Below, one piece after another: positions 34,687-43,152 of a stretch of DNA of 49,072 nt; position 1 is the first letter of the stretch; each line of letters starts with the position of its first letter. The position numbers and the translations under genes were made by a program. The stretch lies in the NCBI GenBank assembly GCA_019351975.1, contig JABBOG010000027.1:1-49072 (forward strand), read 5' to 3'. The notes under the pieces were generated by a model that was given only the letters and a program-made list of their open reading frames with translations, did no database searches and was not told the DNA's origin. Source of the stretch: Acidobacteriota bacterium. Its GTDB lineage: Bacteria > Acidobacteriota > Terriglobia > Terriglobales > Acidobacteriaceae.

Positions 34687-36006
34687 ATGGAAACGCGGGC
34701 GCTGTTTGGGATGGGGTTGGAGGAGTTGACTGCTGTGATGGCGGGGATGGGGCAGAGGCCGTATCGCGCGCGGCAGGTGTTTGAGGCACTGTATAAGCAG
34801 CGTGTGTCGTCGGTGGAGGACATGACGACGCTGTCGGTGGATTTGCGGGCGGAGTTAGTGGATTCGGGTTGGGGGGTGGCGTTGCCGGTGATGGCACAGA
34901 CGGCGGTGTCGGTAGATGGGACCGAGCGGTACTTGATGCAGATGGCGGATGGGGAGACGGTGGAGACGGTTTGGATGCCGGATGGGGATGGCGGGGAACG
35001 TGGCGATGGGAGTGAGGCTGCAACGGAAGAGGCTGCGGAGGTGGAGACGGCGGAGGAGGCTGTGGCGGGGGAAACTGCAGGTCTCTCCACTGCGCTGCGC
35101 TCCGGTCGAGATGACAACGGTTCGCTGCGCTCCGGTCGAGAGGACACGGGTTTGTCGGGGGATGGGGGTTACTGGTCGCGGCGTGGGGATGGGCGGGCGC
35201 GGGCGAACTTTGGGACGCTGGCGGAAAAGGGGTTTCGGCGGGCGACGATTTGTATATCGAGCCAGGTGGGGTGCGCGGTGAACTGCCAGTTTTGCCTGAC
35301 GGCGAAGCTGGGGATCCGGCGGAACCTGACGGCGGGAGAGATTGCGGGGCAGGTGGCGGCGGTGCTGAACCGGCATAGGATTCAGATTGGGAAAGATCGG
35401 ATCAACCTGGTGTTTATGGGGATGGGCGAGCCGTTTCTGAACTACGAGGAGTTCATGCGGAGCGTGAGGCTGCTGGTGGAGGGGGTGGGGATTCCGGAGT
35501 CGCGGATGACGGTGTCGACGAGCGGGATTCTGCCGGGGATCGAGGCGTTTGCGAAGGAGACGGTGCGGCCCAAGCTGGCGCTGAGCCTGAATGCGAGCAA
35601 CGATGGAGTGCGTGAGCAGATTATGCCGATCACGCGGAAGTGGAATATTGCGGCGCTGCTGGAGGCGGTGCAGAAGATTCCGTTGCGGACGAGGGAGTGG
35701 GTGACGTTTGAGTATGTGCTGCTGGGCGGGGTGAATGACCAGCCGGAGCACGCGCGCGAGGTGCTGGATCTGCTGGCAGGGATGCGGGCGAAGGTGAACC
35801 TGATTGTGTGGAATCCGGGGCCGGGGATTGCGTACCGGCAGCCGACGCCGGGGGATGTGGCGGTGTTTCAGAAGATGCTGATCGAGGGTGGGATTGCGAC
35901 GTATATCCGGCGGCCGAGGGGGCGGGATATTTATGCAGCCTGTGGGCAGTTGAAGCGGACGGTTGCGGAGGAGTCGGGGCTGGTGGGGATTCGTGCGGCG
36001 GGCTAG
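34687..36006 (+). CDS. rlmN: 23S rRNA/tRNA (adenine-C2)-methyltransferase RlmN with large internal insert
   Basis: A 439-residue radical-SAM enzyme that methylates C2 of A2503 in 23S rRNA and A37 in tRNAs. The N-terminal domain (1-98) ends with ETVETVWMPDG. The radical-SAM cluster is CAVNCQFC (Cys196, Cys200, Cys203), Cys189 matches E. coli Cys118, and the methyl-carrying Cys419 lies in AACGQL near the C terminus. GMGEP and SLNASND are standard. Between about residues 99 and 182 there is an insert of roughly 70-80 residues absent from typical RlmN: an acidic Ala/Glu run, then LSTALRSGRDD and SLRSGREDTG, encoded by a tandem 19-bp repeat, and a Gly/Arg stretch. The frame is kept, and all catalytic residues are intact. 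Confidence 0.93.
   Translation: METRALFGMGLEELTAVMAGMGQRPYRARQVFEALYKQRVSSVEDMTTLSVDLRAELVDSGWGVALPVMAQTAVSVDGTERYLMQMADGETVETVWMPDGDGGERGDGSEAATEEAAEVETAEEAVAGETAGLSTALRSGRDDNGSLRSGREDTGLSGDGGYWSRRGDGRARANFGTLAEKGFRRATICISSQVGCAVNCQFCLTAKLGIRRNLTAGEIAGQVAAVLNRHRIQIGKDRINLVFMGMGEPFLNYEEFMRSVRLLVEGVGIPESRMTVSTSGILPGIEAFAKETVRPKLALSLNASNDGVREQIMPITRKWNIAALLEAVQKIPLRTREWVTFEYVLLGGVNDQPEHAREVLDLLAGMRAKVNLIVWNPGPGIAYRQPTPGDVAVFQKMLIEGGIATYIRRPRGRDIYAACGQLKRTVAEESGLVGIRAAG
35093..35141 (+). repeat. Tandem 19-bp repeat, 30-bp period, inside rlmN
   Basis: The 19 bases cgctgcgctccggtcgaga occur at 35093-35111 and again at 35123-35141. The 30-bp period keeps the reading frame. On the other strand the unit reads as tctcgaccggagcgcagcg, which in my memory resembles short repeats scattered between genes in several Acidobacteriota; I cannot test this here. 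Flanking bases gtctctccactg (35081-35092) belong to the same element style. Confidence 0.75.
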
Positions 36007-36252
36007 GAGGGCAACCATCGCGGGCTAAAGCCAAGGATTATCGCCGGGCGATGAGACCTAAGGCTGAGGCCTTGGGCGTACCTGTGCTTGTGCGGCGGGA
36101 CGCTGAAGCTTTGGGCTCATTGCTTTGTACGGTGTGAGGTTGAAGCAGGTTTCCTGCCAACTCTTTGAAGACGAAATGGGCAAATGTTATGTGGTAGTTG
36201 GTCGAACTAGATTGTCCATCAAATGCATTACAACTATTTGGAGGTGTTAACG
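36007..36252. other. Intergenic region upstream of the antitoxin gene
   Basis: These 246 bp carry an imperfect palindrome cctaaggctgaggccttgg (about 36058-36076) and become AT-richer from 36180. The last part, with GGAGGT 7 nt before the ATG at 36253, is the antitoxin leader; such modules usually bind their own promoter here. No gene is seen. Confidence 0.4.
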
Positions 36253-36543
36253 ATGGCAGCGAATGCTTTGGTGCAGACTCGGATCGATGCGGATGTGAAG
36301 GAGCGGGCGGCGGCGGTTCTGGAGCTGCAGGGAATGACGGTCTCGGATGCGGTGCGGGTGCTGCTGACGCGGACGGCGAATGAGGGGGTGGTGCCGTTTA
36401 CTCCGGCGCAGGGTGCAGCGTCCGATGCATGGTTTCGGGCGAAGGTGCAGGAAGCCTTGGATGATCCGCGGCCGGGGATTTCGCATGAAGCGATGCGGAG
36501 GCGGATGGAAGAGCTGCGCGCTGAAGCAAGGGCGAAGCAGTAA
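36253..36543 (+). CDS. RelB/DinJ-family antitoxin
   Basis: A 96-residue antitoxin. The N-terminal ribbon-helix-helix reads ALVQTRIDADVKERAAAVLE, followed by GMTVSDAVRVLLTRTANEGVVPF, which is the RelB/DinJ signature. The C-terminal part (about 60-96) is charged and helical, as expected of the toxin-wrapping tail. GGAGGT is well placed before the ATG at 36253; a longer frame from 36223 is unlikely. The stop is 2 bp from the start of the toxin reading frame, the standard operon layout. The toxin is interrupted, so this antitoxin may be an orphan that still represses its promoter. Confidence 0.88.
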   Translation: MAANALVQTRIDADVKERAAAVLELQGMTVSDAVRVLLTRTANEGVVPFTPAQGAASDAWFRAKVQEALDDPRPGISHEAMRRRMEELRAEARAKQ

Positions 36544-36545
36544 GC

Positions 36546-36836
36546 ATGAGACTTCCGCTTGTGTGGTCCGAAGCAGGCGTGGAGGACTTGACGACGATTT
36601 TTCGTCAGATCATGGAAGATAGCCCTCAAGGCGCGCTGCTTGTGGATGACCGGATTAACGACCAGATTGAATGATTGCGTGAGTTTCCGCTTGCGGGACG
36701 GACGGGATCTGTTCCCGCAACACGTGAGCTGGTGATCGCAAAGACTTCGTATGTTGTGGTGTATCGGATTGAGGATGACGCGGTGCGGATTCTTCGTGTT
36801 CTGCACGGAGCGCAAGAGTGGCCATTCGTCGGTTGA
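36546..36836 (+). pseudogene. ParE/RelE-family toxin, interrupted by one in-frame stop
   Basis: Read straight through, 96 codons give a ParE/RelE-like toxin. It starts MRLPLVWSEAGVEDLTTIF, continues to DRINDQIE, then meets TGA at 36672-36674 (codon 43), and goes on in the same frame with LREFPLAGRTGSVPATRELV and ending VYRIEDDAVRILRVLHGAQEW, the strongest family signature. A change of CGA (Arg) to TGA would restore the usual ERLREFP. No frameshift or other stop is present, so the inactivation looks recent. No SECIS-like element or readthrough context was recognised. The upstream antitoxin is intact. The region ends 3 bp before the convergent yvcK stop. Confidence 0.85.
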
Positions 36837-36839
36837 GGT

Positions 36840-37862
36840 TTAGCGCTGGAGGGCCAGGTTGACGACGGTTTCGGCGACGGTGTCGTAGTTGTGGCGGAGG
36901 ACGTCACCTTCGTGGACGAAGTTGCCGGTGATAGGCTCGACGCCGAGAGATCGGATTCGGTCGAGGTCTGCGGCGATGGGAAGCTGTCCGAAGCGGGCGT
37001 ATTGCGCCAGGGCCTGAGGGCGGATGGGTGCGGTATTGATGAGGGCGTAGTCGAAGATCCGGGCACCGGCGTGGTCGAGGATCTTTTCGATATGCTGCGA
37101 TGCGGTGAGGTTGAGGCTTTCGTTGGCCTGGGTCATGAGGTTGCAGATGTAGACGCGGGAGGCATGGGAGGCGGTGAGGGCTTCGGGGATGCCGCGGACG
37201 AGGAGGTTGGTGATGAGCGAGGTGTAGAGGGAGCCGGGGCCGATGGTGATGAGGTCTGCGGAGCCGATGGCGTCAAGGGTTTCGGGCAGTGGGCCAGCGT
37301 CTGCGGGTGAGAGCATCAGTTCGGCGATGGAGCGCCTGGAGGCGGTGATGTTGGTTTCGCCGTGGACGGTGGAGCCGTCGTCCATGAGCGCGGAGAGGGT
37401 GGCGTTGGCGGTGGTGGAGGGGTAGATGCGGCCGCGTGTGGCGAGGATCTGGGAAGAGGTCTGGACGGCCTGGGCGAAGTCTCCGGTGATGCCGGTGAGG
37501 GCGGCAAGGAAGAGATTGCCGAAGCTGTGACCGTCGAGATCGCCTTGCGAGAAGCGGTACTGGAAGAGCTGGGAGAGCAGGTGCTCGTCTTCGGAGAGGG
37601 CGACGAGGCAGTTGCGGAGGTCTCCGGGGGGGAGGATGTTGAGATCTTCGCGGAGGCGTCCGGAGGAGCCGCCGTCGTCGGTTACGGTGACGATGGCGGA
37701 GAGCTCGCGAATGAGACATGGAACAGGTTTACAGGTGGGATTTGAGGATGGTATCGCGGCGCCTGGAGCAGCTACGTAGCATTTGAGGCCGCGCAACAGG
37801 GTTGAGAGACCAGTTCCACCACCGATGGCGACGACGCGAAGAGATGCTTGAGGTTCGTTCAT
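36840..37862 (-). CDS. yvcK: YvcK/CofD-like gluconeogenesis factor
   Basis: A 340-residue protein of the YvcK family, which in Bacillus supports growth on gluconeogenic carbon sources and cell-wall synthesis and binds UDP-GlcNAc. The N-terminal VVAIGGGTGLSTLLRGLK, the TVTDDGGSSGRLRED block, PPGDLRNCLVAL and the late DLITIGPGSLYTSLITNLLV are all typical. There is a small extra loop around residues 30-50 (APGAAIPSSNPTCKPVPC). The start is the ATG at 37862, without a clear ribosome site. The gene stands alone: hppA is upstream on the same strand beyond a 232-bp gap. Confidence 0.92.
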   Translation of the reverse strand: MNEPQASLRVVAIGGGTGLSTLLRGLKCYVAAPGAAIPSSNPTCKPVPCLIRELSAIVTVTDDGGSSGRLREDLNILPPGDLRNCLVALSEDEHLLSQLFQYRFSQGDLDGHSFGNLFLAALTGITGDFAQAVQTSSQILATRGRIYPSTTANATLSALMDDGSTVHGETNITASRRSIAELMLSPADAGPLPETLDAIGSADLITIGPGSLYTSLITNLLVRGIPEALTASHASRVYICNLMTQANESLNLTASQHIEKILDHAGARIFDYALINTAPIRPQALAQYARFGQLPIAADLDRIRSLGVEPITGNFVHEGDVLRHNYDTVAETVVNLALQR

Positions 37863-38094
37863 TAGCGTTCAGGTAACAGTGTAGCGGGGAAGACACACCT
37901 CGTGACGGAATTGGCGATCTTGCAGGCAGTAGCCCGAAACGCAGTGCTGTTTGACCTGCGAAGTGATGGAAGATTGGGCGGTCAGACACCCTAGCCGCGG
38001 CTTTGGTGAGACGCACCACGGGTGGCTGCGATGCGGCTCACGGGCCAGGTTGGCCAAAGTCGGTTTGGAGCGGGAGAGTCCTTGCGCTGAGGTT
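37863..38094. other. Intergenic region between hppA and yvcK
   Basis: These 232 bp show no gene on either strand that I can support. No U-tracted hairpin follows hppA. Confidence 0.35.
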
Positions 38095-40422
38095 CTACAG
38101 GAAGAGTGGTGCGAGGACGAGGGTGATGGTGGCGAGGAGTTTGATGAGGACGTGAAGGGAGGGGCCGGCGGTGTCCTTGAAGGGGTCGCCTACGGTATCG
38201 CCGACGACGGCGGCTTTGTGGGCGTCGGATTTTTTGCCGCCGTACTGACCGGTTTCGATCCACTTCTTGGCGTTGTCCCAAGCGCCGCCGCCGTTGTTCA
38301 TGAGCATGGCGAGGAGGACGCCGGAGATGGTGCCGACCATGAGGAGGCCTGCGACGGCGGTGGCGCCGCCAAGGTTGATGGGGACGCCGTTGATGGAGGG
38401 GACGTTGTGGAAGCCGTTGCGGGTGAGGACGTCGGTGCTGGCACCGTAGACGGAGCTGAAGTTGCGGAAGATGAGGCCGACGGCTACGGGCAGACCGACG
38501 GCGAGGAGGCCGGGGAGAACCATCTCTTTGAGGGCTGCGCCGGTGACGATGGAGACGCAGCGGGCGTAGTCGGGTTTGGAGGTGCCGGCCATGATGCCGG
38601 GGTTCTCGCGGAACTGGTCGCGAACGTCTTTGACGACCATCTGGGCGGTGCGGCCGACGGCCTTGATGGCCATGGAAGAGAAGAGATAGGTAAGCATGGC
38701 GCCGAGGAGCGCGCCGACGAAGACGGGGATCTCGGCGAGGTTGATGTTGGTGAAGGACCAGCCGGGTGGCATGTAGCCTGCGGGACCGGCGGCGGCGACG
38801 CGTGCGGTGACGATGGATTTGATCTCTTCGAGGTAGGCGGAGAAGAGGAGGAATGCGGCGAGGGAGGCTGAGCCGATGGCGTAGCCCTTGGTGAGGGCCT
38901 TGGTGGTGTTGCCGGCGGAGTCGAGCTTGTCGGTTTTGTCGCGGACGGAGTCGGGCTGGTTGGACATTTCGATGATGCCGCCGGCGTTGTCGGTGATGGG
39001 GCCGAAGGTGTCCATGGCGAGGATGTAGGCGGCGCAGGAGAGCATGCCCATGGTGGCGATGGCGGTGCCGTAGATGCCTTTGATGTAGTCGGAGATGCCG
39101 GGGAGGTGGACGTTGGCGAGGCCGCGGACGCCGCAGTAGTAGCTGAGGAGAAGCGCGGCGGAGATGACGAGGACGGGCATGGCGGGGGTCTCCATGCCGA
39201 CGGCGAGGCCGCTGATGATGTTGGTGGCCGGACCGGTGAGTGAGGCCTCGGCGATGGACTTTACGGGGCGGTACTTGCTTTCGGTGTAGTACTGGGTGAT
39301 CCAGACGAAGAGGAAGGCGGTGGCGAGGCCGATGACGCCGCAGAGAAAGAGATACATGGGCTGAACGGTGGGACCGTTGAGCATGAGGTAGACGATGCCA
39401 GCGAAGCCTGCGAGGGCGAGAATGGCGGTGACGTAGAAGCCGCGGTTGAGAGCGCTCATGGGGTCTTCGGTGTCGTTGGTTTTGACGACGGCGACGCCGA
39501 TGATGGAGGCGATGAGGTTGATGGCGTGGACCATGAGCGGGAAGAGAATGCCCTTGATGCCGAAGACGGGATAGAGGGCGGCACCGAGGATCATGGCACC
39601 TACGTTTTCGGCGGCGGTGGACTCGAAGATGTCGGCACCGCGGCCGGCGCAGTCACCGACGTTGTCGCCGACGAGGTCGGCGATGACGGCGGGGTTGCGG
39701 GGATCGTCTTCGGGGATGCCGGCTTCGACTTTGCCGACGAGATCGGCGCCGACGTCGGCGGCTTTGGTGTAGATGCCGCCGCCGAGCTGGGCGAAGAGGG
39801 CGACGAGGGAGGCTCCGAAGCCGAAGCCGACGAGCTCGTAGACGACGTGGGTTGGGTCGGTGAGACCGCCGAAGGCAAGGAAGAGGACTCCGATGCCGAT
39901 GAGTGAGAGAGCGACCACGACGAGGCCGGTGACGGCACCGCCGCGAAGAGCGCGTTGGAGGGCGGCGTTGAGGCTGCTGCGGGCGGCGGAGGCGGTACGG
40001 ATGTTGGCGCGGATGGAGACGTACATGCCGGTAAAGCCGGCAAGGCCGGAGCAGATGGCTCCGACGAGGAAGGCGATGACGGTTTTGGTGGCGATGTTGT
40101 GGGTGCCGGGTGAGAGGCGGTAGCCGAGGAAGATGAGGATGGCGAGGACGAAGGCCATGATGCCGATGGAGCGGTACTGGCGGGAGAGGAAAGCCTCGGC
40201 GCCTTCGCGGATGGCGTCGGAGATGAGGCGCATTTCGGGTGTACCGGTGTCGCCTGCGAGGACGAGACGAGCGAGGACAAAGGCAGCGATGAGGGCGAGG
40301 ACGCCCACGCCAAGGGCGATCCAGAGCCAGAGGGTGTCGGCGGCGGAGGGCGCGGGAGCAGGGAGTCTGGAGGGGAGATCCTGAAGGGTGATAAGGACTG
40401 TCGCGAGTGCACCGAGGCTCAT
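38095..40422 (-). CDS. hppA: K+-independent proton-translocating membrane pyrophosphatase
   Basis: A 775-residue inner-membrane pump that couples pyrophosphate hydrolysis to H+ export, with about 16 membrane helices. Substrate-site motifs are present: GGGIYTKAADVGADLVGKVE, DDPRNPAVIADLVGDNVGDCAGRGAD and, at the end, VVGDTVGDPFKDTAGPSLH. In GNTTKALTKGYAIGSA the residue that is Ala in K+-dependent enzymes is Lys508, which marks the K+-independent H+-pumping class. A loop around 570-600 (ARVAAAGPAGYMPPGW) is longer than in some homologues. The start is set at the ATG at 40420-40422, with AGGAG 10 nt upstream; the open frame extends 37 codons further without a ribosome site. Confidence 0.95.
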   Translation of the reverse strand: MSLGALATVLITLQDLPSRLPAPAPSAADTLWLWIALGVGVLALIAAFVLARLVLAGDTGTPEMRLISDAIREGAEAFLSRQYRSIGIMAFVLAILIFLGYRLSPGTHNIATKTVIAFLVGAICSGLAGFTGMYVSIRANIRTASAARSSLNAALQRALRGGAVTGLVVVALSLIGIGVLFLAFGGLTDPTHVVYELVGFGFGASLVALFAQLGGGIYTKAADVGADLVGKVEAGIPEDDPRNPAVIADLVGDNVGDCAGRGADIFESTAAENVGAMILGAALYPVFGIKGILFPLMVHAINLIASIIGVAVVKTNDTEDPMSALNRGFYVTAILALAGFAGIVYLMLNGPTVQPMYLFLCGVIGLATAFLFVWITQYYTESKYRPVKSIAEASLTGPATNIISGLAVGMETPAMPVLVISAALLLSYYCGVRGLANVHLPGISDYIKGIYGTAIATMGMLSCAAYILAMDTFGPITDNAGGIIEMSNQPDSVRDKTDKLDSAGNTTKALTKGYAIGSASLAAFLLFSAYLEEIKSIVTARVAAAGPAGYMPPGWSFTNINLAEIPVFVGALLGAMLTYLFSSMAIKAVGRTAQMVVKDVRDQFRENPGIMAGTSKPDYARCVSIVTGAALKEMVLPGLLAVGLPVAVGLIFRNFSSVYGASTDVLTRNGFHNVPSINGVPINLGGATAVAGLLMVGTISGVLLAMLMNNGGGAWDNAKKWIETGQYGGKKSDAHKAAVVGDTVGDPFKDTAGPSLHVLIKLLATITLVLAPLFL

Positions 40423-40795
40423 GAAAAGGATTCTCCTGCTGGCTGGGTTCTTTGGTGGTATTGCGATTTGAAGTCGGAAAATAGTCGATTTAGCGAACGC
40501 GCGAATTAGAGCATAGGTTCGGAGAATGGTCAATGAAGCGCACCGGCGAGGCTGGGGCGGGAAGGGCCGGGCTTCAGGCGGGGCTGGAAGGATGGGTCGG
40601 GCAGCCTGAGGATGAGATATGCCATCTGACGAGAGAGCATGCAGCGACAGGCAGTATCGATAAGGAGCTAGGCGAAGGCTTTGAGATCGGGTACACTCCG
40701 ACGGAGCACACCTAAGGATTTATGATGGCGTAGATTGGTATGCTGCGGCTGCTTTGTGATGTCGGAGCTGTGAAAGCGTTTCGCGAGGGGTACGG
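40423..40795. other. 373-bp divergent intergenic region
   Basis: It separates hppA (minus) from the VWFA gene (plus), so it must carry both promoters. A 60-codon plus-strand frame at 40533-40715 has GGAG about 8 nt before its ATG but an unremarkable composition and no recognisable motif; I do not call it a gene. The stretch 40440-40510 is AT-rich and is the likely hppA promoter. Confidence 0.4.
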
Positions 40796-42031
40796 ATGCA
40801 GCGTTGCAGTAAGTATTGCGGTAGAAGCTGGATGTGGATGATGAACGGTATCGCGCTCGCTGGGCTGGTTGCCGGCGGCGTATTCGTAGCTGCGGCGCAA
40901 AATCCGGCGGCTACGAAGAATCCGCAGACGCAGACGGTGCAAACGCGTCAAGCCGGGAATCTGACGCAGGATTCCGACCCAGTACCATCGCCGGATACGG
41001 GCGCCTCGGCACCGTCGCAGGCAGTTGCGGTTCCGTCGCAGACGGGCGTCATTACGAAAGAAAATGGGCATTTTACGCTGCGAACGGACGCATATGAGGT
41101 GCGGCTGAATGTTTCGGTTACGGATGCTGCAGGGAAGCCGGTGGACGGGCTGCCCGAGAGCGCGTTTCATGTGTACGAAGATGGCGTGCTGCAGAAGATT
41201 GTGGGATTTGCGCACGAGGACACGCCGGTCTCGCTGGGGATTCTGATTGACAGCTCAGGGTCGATGTATGACAAGCGTGCGGCGGTGGACGCGGCATCGC
41301 TGAACCTGGTGAAGTTGTCGAATCCGAAGGATGAGGCATTTCTGGTGGATTTCAGCACGGAACCATACCTCGATCAGGACTTTACGAGCAGCATCGCGAA
41401 GCTACAGCAGGGGCTGAGCTACATCAAGTCGAGCGGCGGAACGGCACTGTATGACGCCGTGATCGCATCTGCGGATTATCTTTCGAAGAATGCGAAACGG
41501 CAGAAGCAGGTGCTGCTGATTGTGACCGACGGCGATGATAATGCGTCTACGGCAACGCTGGAGGCTACGATTCGGCGGGTGCAGGATCTGGATGGGCCTT
41601 CGATTTATTGCATCGGCCTGCTCTTTGGGGAAGACGTTAGCCGGAGTGAAGCCAAGCATGCGCGAGAGGTGCTGAGTCAGTTGGCGGATCAGACGGGTGG
41701 AAGGGCGTATTTTCCGAAGGCGCTGAAGGATGTGGACGCGATCGCGCAGGATGTTGCACAGGATATACGGACGCAGTACACGATCGAATATCGCTCCTCC
41801 AAGCCGACCTCGGAGGGCGGCTATCGCGTTATCCATGTGGAGGCAAAGGGGCAGGGTATTCGTGATCTGAAGGTGCGAACGAAGGCTGGCTACTTCCCGA
41901 CGGCGGTAAAGCCAAAGGGCGGAGCAGCAGGGTCCAAGGGCGCGGCAACGGGTACGGGTGCTGGAGCGACGGATGGCGGAACAGGCGCGTCCACGCAAGG
42001 GGCGTCGGGTTCGGCACCCCGATCGCGGTGA
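40796..42031 (+). CDS. Exported VWFA-domain protein, acidobacterial type
   Basis: A 411-residue protein with an N-terminal membrane or signal segment (GIALAGLVAGGVFVAAAQ), a disordered linker (about 35-90), a strand-rich segment RLNVSVTDAAGKPVDGLPES with FHVYEDGVLQKI, and a von Willebrand factor A domain. The metal site is DSSGS (Asp152, Ser154, Ser156), with the Thr in GGTALYDAV and the Asp in VTDGDDN completing it. A late DIRTQYTIEYRS block and the Gly/Ala-rich tail fit the VWFA-related proteins found in large numbers in Acidobacteriota. Its function is unknown; adhesion or protein-complex assembly outside the cytoplasm is likely. GAGGGG precedes the ATG. Confidence 0.88.
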   Translation: MQRCSKYCGRSWMWMMNGIALAGLVAGGVFVAAAQNPAATKNPQTQTVQTRQAGNLTQDSDPVPSPDTGASAPSQAVAVPSQTGVITKENGHFTLRTDAYEVRLNVSVTDAAGKPVDGLPESAFHVYEDGVLQKIVGFAHEDTPVSLGILIDSSGSMYDKRAAVDAASLNLVKLSNPKDEAFLVDFSTEPYLDQDFTSSIAKLQQGLSYIKSSGGTALYDAVIASADYLSKNAKRQKQVLLIVTDGDDNASTATLEATIRRVQDLDGPSIYCIGLLFGEDVSRSEAKHAREVLSQLADQTGGRAYFPKALKDVDAIAQDVAQDIRTQYTIEYRSSKPTSEGGYRVIHVEAKGQGIRDLKVRTKAGYFPTAVKPKGGAAGSKGAATGTGAGATDGGTGASTQGASGSAPRSR

Positions 42032-42097
42032 GTCTGGGAATTGTCGCAGTAGTTTTTGAGAGGATCACGTTGGTCATTACGACGGAATTGCGAGCAG

Positions 42098-43030
42098 ATG
42101 CGGATAGGTAACGATGTAACGAGGTTGGTGGGGCATACTCCAATGGTCCGCATTAATCGGCTTGTGGGTGGCGGAGATGCGGAGCTGTGGGCGAAGCTGG
42201 AGACGATGAATCCTGGCGGAAGCATCAAGGACCGCGCAGCACTAGGGATTGTTCTGGATGCGGAGCGTCGCGGTGTGCTGAAGCAGGGCGATGTGATCTG
42301 CGAGGCGACAGCAGGAAACACCGGCGTGGGCCTGGCGCTGATTGGTGTGCAGCGGGGATATCGCGTGAGGATCTATATTCCGGAAGGGTTTGCGGAGGAG
42401 AAGTGCATCCTGATGCGCGGCCTTGGTGCAGAGGTATTCCGGACTCCGGAGAGTGAAGGGATGAATGGGGCGATCCGGCGGATGCTGGAGTTCGAGAAAG
42501 AGACTCCGGATGCCTTTGCAGCGATGCAGTTCGAGAACCCGGCGAATCCTGATTATCATGCGCAGACGACGGCGGTCGAGATCTTTGAACAGATGGAAGG
42601 ACGCATTGATGCACTGGTGATCGGTGTGGGGTCTGCGGGGACGTTTACGGGGATTGCGCGTTCGATGAAGCAGTGGATTCCGGACGTTTTCGTTGTGGCG
42701 GTCGAGAGCCAGGGGAGCGTACTGCAGGGCGGCGAGGCGGGACCGCATCGCGTGGAAGGGATCGGGGCGGCGGTCGTACCTGCGACGTTTGACCGGAGCG
42801 TTTGCGACCGGATTGTGATGGTGTGGGATGACGATGCTTTTGGCATGGTGCGGCGTATGGCGCGCGAGGAAGGCGTTCTGGGAGGATCGAGCGCCGGAGC
42901 CAATATGTTCGCCGCGGTAGCGGTTGCGAAAGAGCTGGGTGCAGGAAAGCGTATTGTGACCATTGTTCCAGATTCGGCGGAGAGATATCTGTCCAAGGGT
43001 GTTCTCGATCAGGCCGCACGAGTTTCGTAG
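42098..43030 (+). CDS. Cysteine synthase / O-acetylserine sulfhydrylase family PLP enzyme
   Basis: A 310-residue PLP enzyme of the CysK/CysM family that makes cysteine from O-acetylserine and sulfide. The PLP lysine is Lys44 in NPGGSIKDRAA; the substrate loop is TAGNTGVGLA, the glycine-rich phosphate loop is GVGSAGTFTG, and GGSSAGAN holds the serine that contacts the pyridine ring. It has the length of CysK without the regulatory domain of cystathionine beta-synthase. Which donor it prefers (O-acetylserine, O-phosphoserine or homoserine esters) cannot be read. The start is set at the ATG at 42098, as it gives the family N terminus (IGNDVTRLVGHTPMVRI); the ribosome site is weak. It follows the VWFA gene by 66 bp. 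Confidence 0.9.
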   Translation: MRIGNDVTRLVGHTPMVRINRLVGGGDAELWAKLETMNPGGSIKDRAALGIVLDAERRGVLKQGDVICEATAGNTGVGLALIGVQRGYRVRIYIPEGFAEEKCILMRGLGAEVFRTPESEGMNGAIRRMLEFEKETPDAFAAMQFENPANPDYHAQTTAVEIFEQMEGRIDALVIGVGSAGTFTGIARSMKQWIPDVFVVAVESQGSVLQGGEAGPHRVEGIGAAVVPATFDRSVCDRIVMVWDDDAFGMVRRMAREEGVLGGSSAGANMFAAVAVAKELGAGKRIVTIVPDSAERYLSKGVLDQAARVS

Positions 43031-43152
43031 CGCGCTGCTGAGCGCTGCTTGAAATGTTGGTCAAGATGCCGAACGTTGGCTGAAGCAAGTAGGATGACAG
43101 CGTTGCGGCGTCGGATGATCGGCTCGCGGCCACCGGTAGAAGGAGATTGCGG

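Noticed and set aside
34656-35147. Long minus-strand extension of the DUF4440-like frame through rlmN.
   Set aside because: The extension is serine/arginine/proline-rich antisense of the rlmN insert; the family match begins only at the ATG at 34655.
36672-36674. TGA in the toxin as a selenocysteine or programmed readthrough codon.
   Set aside because: Toxins of this family carry no selenocysteine, the position is usually Arg, and no SECIS-like stem was seen after it.
40533-40715. A 60-codon plus-strand frame with a fair ribosome site between hppA and the VWFA gene.
   Set aside because: Composition is ordinary for this G-rich strand and it has no motif or membrane segment; not enough to call a gene.
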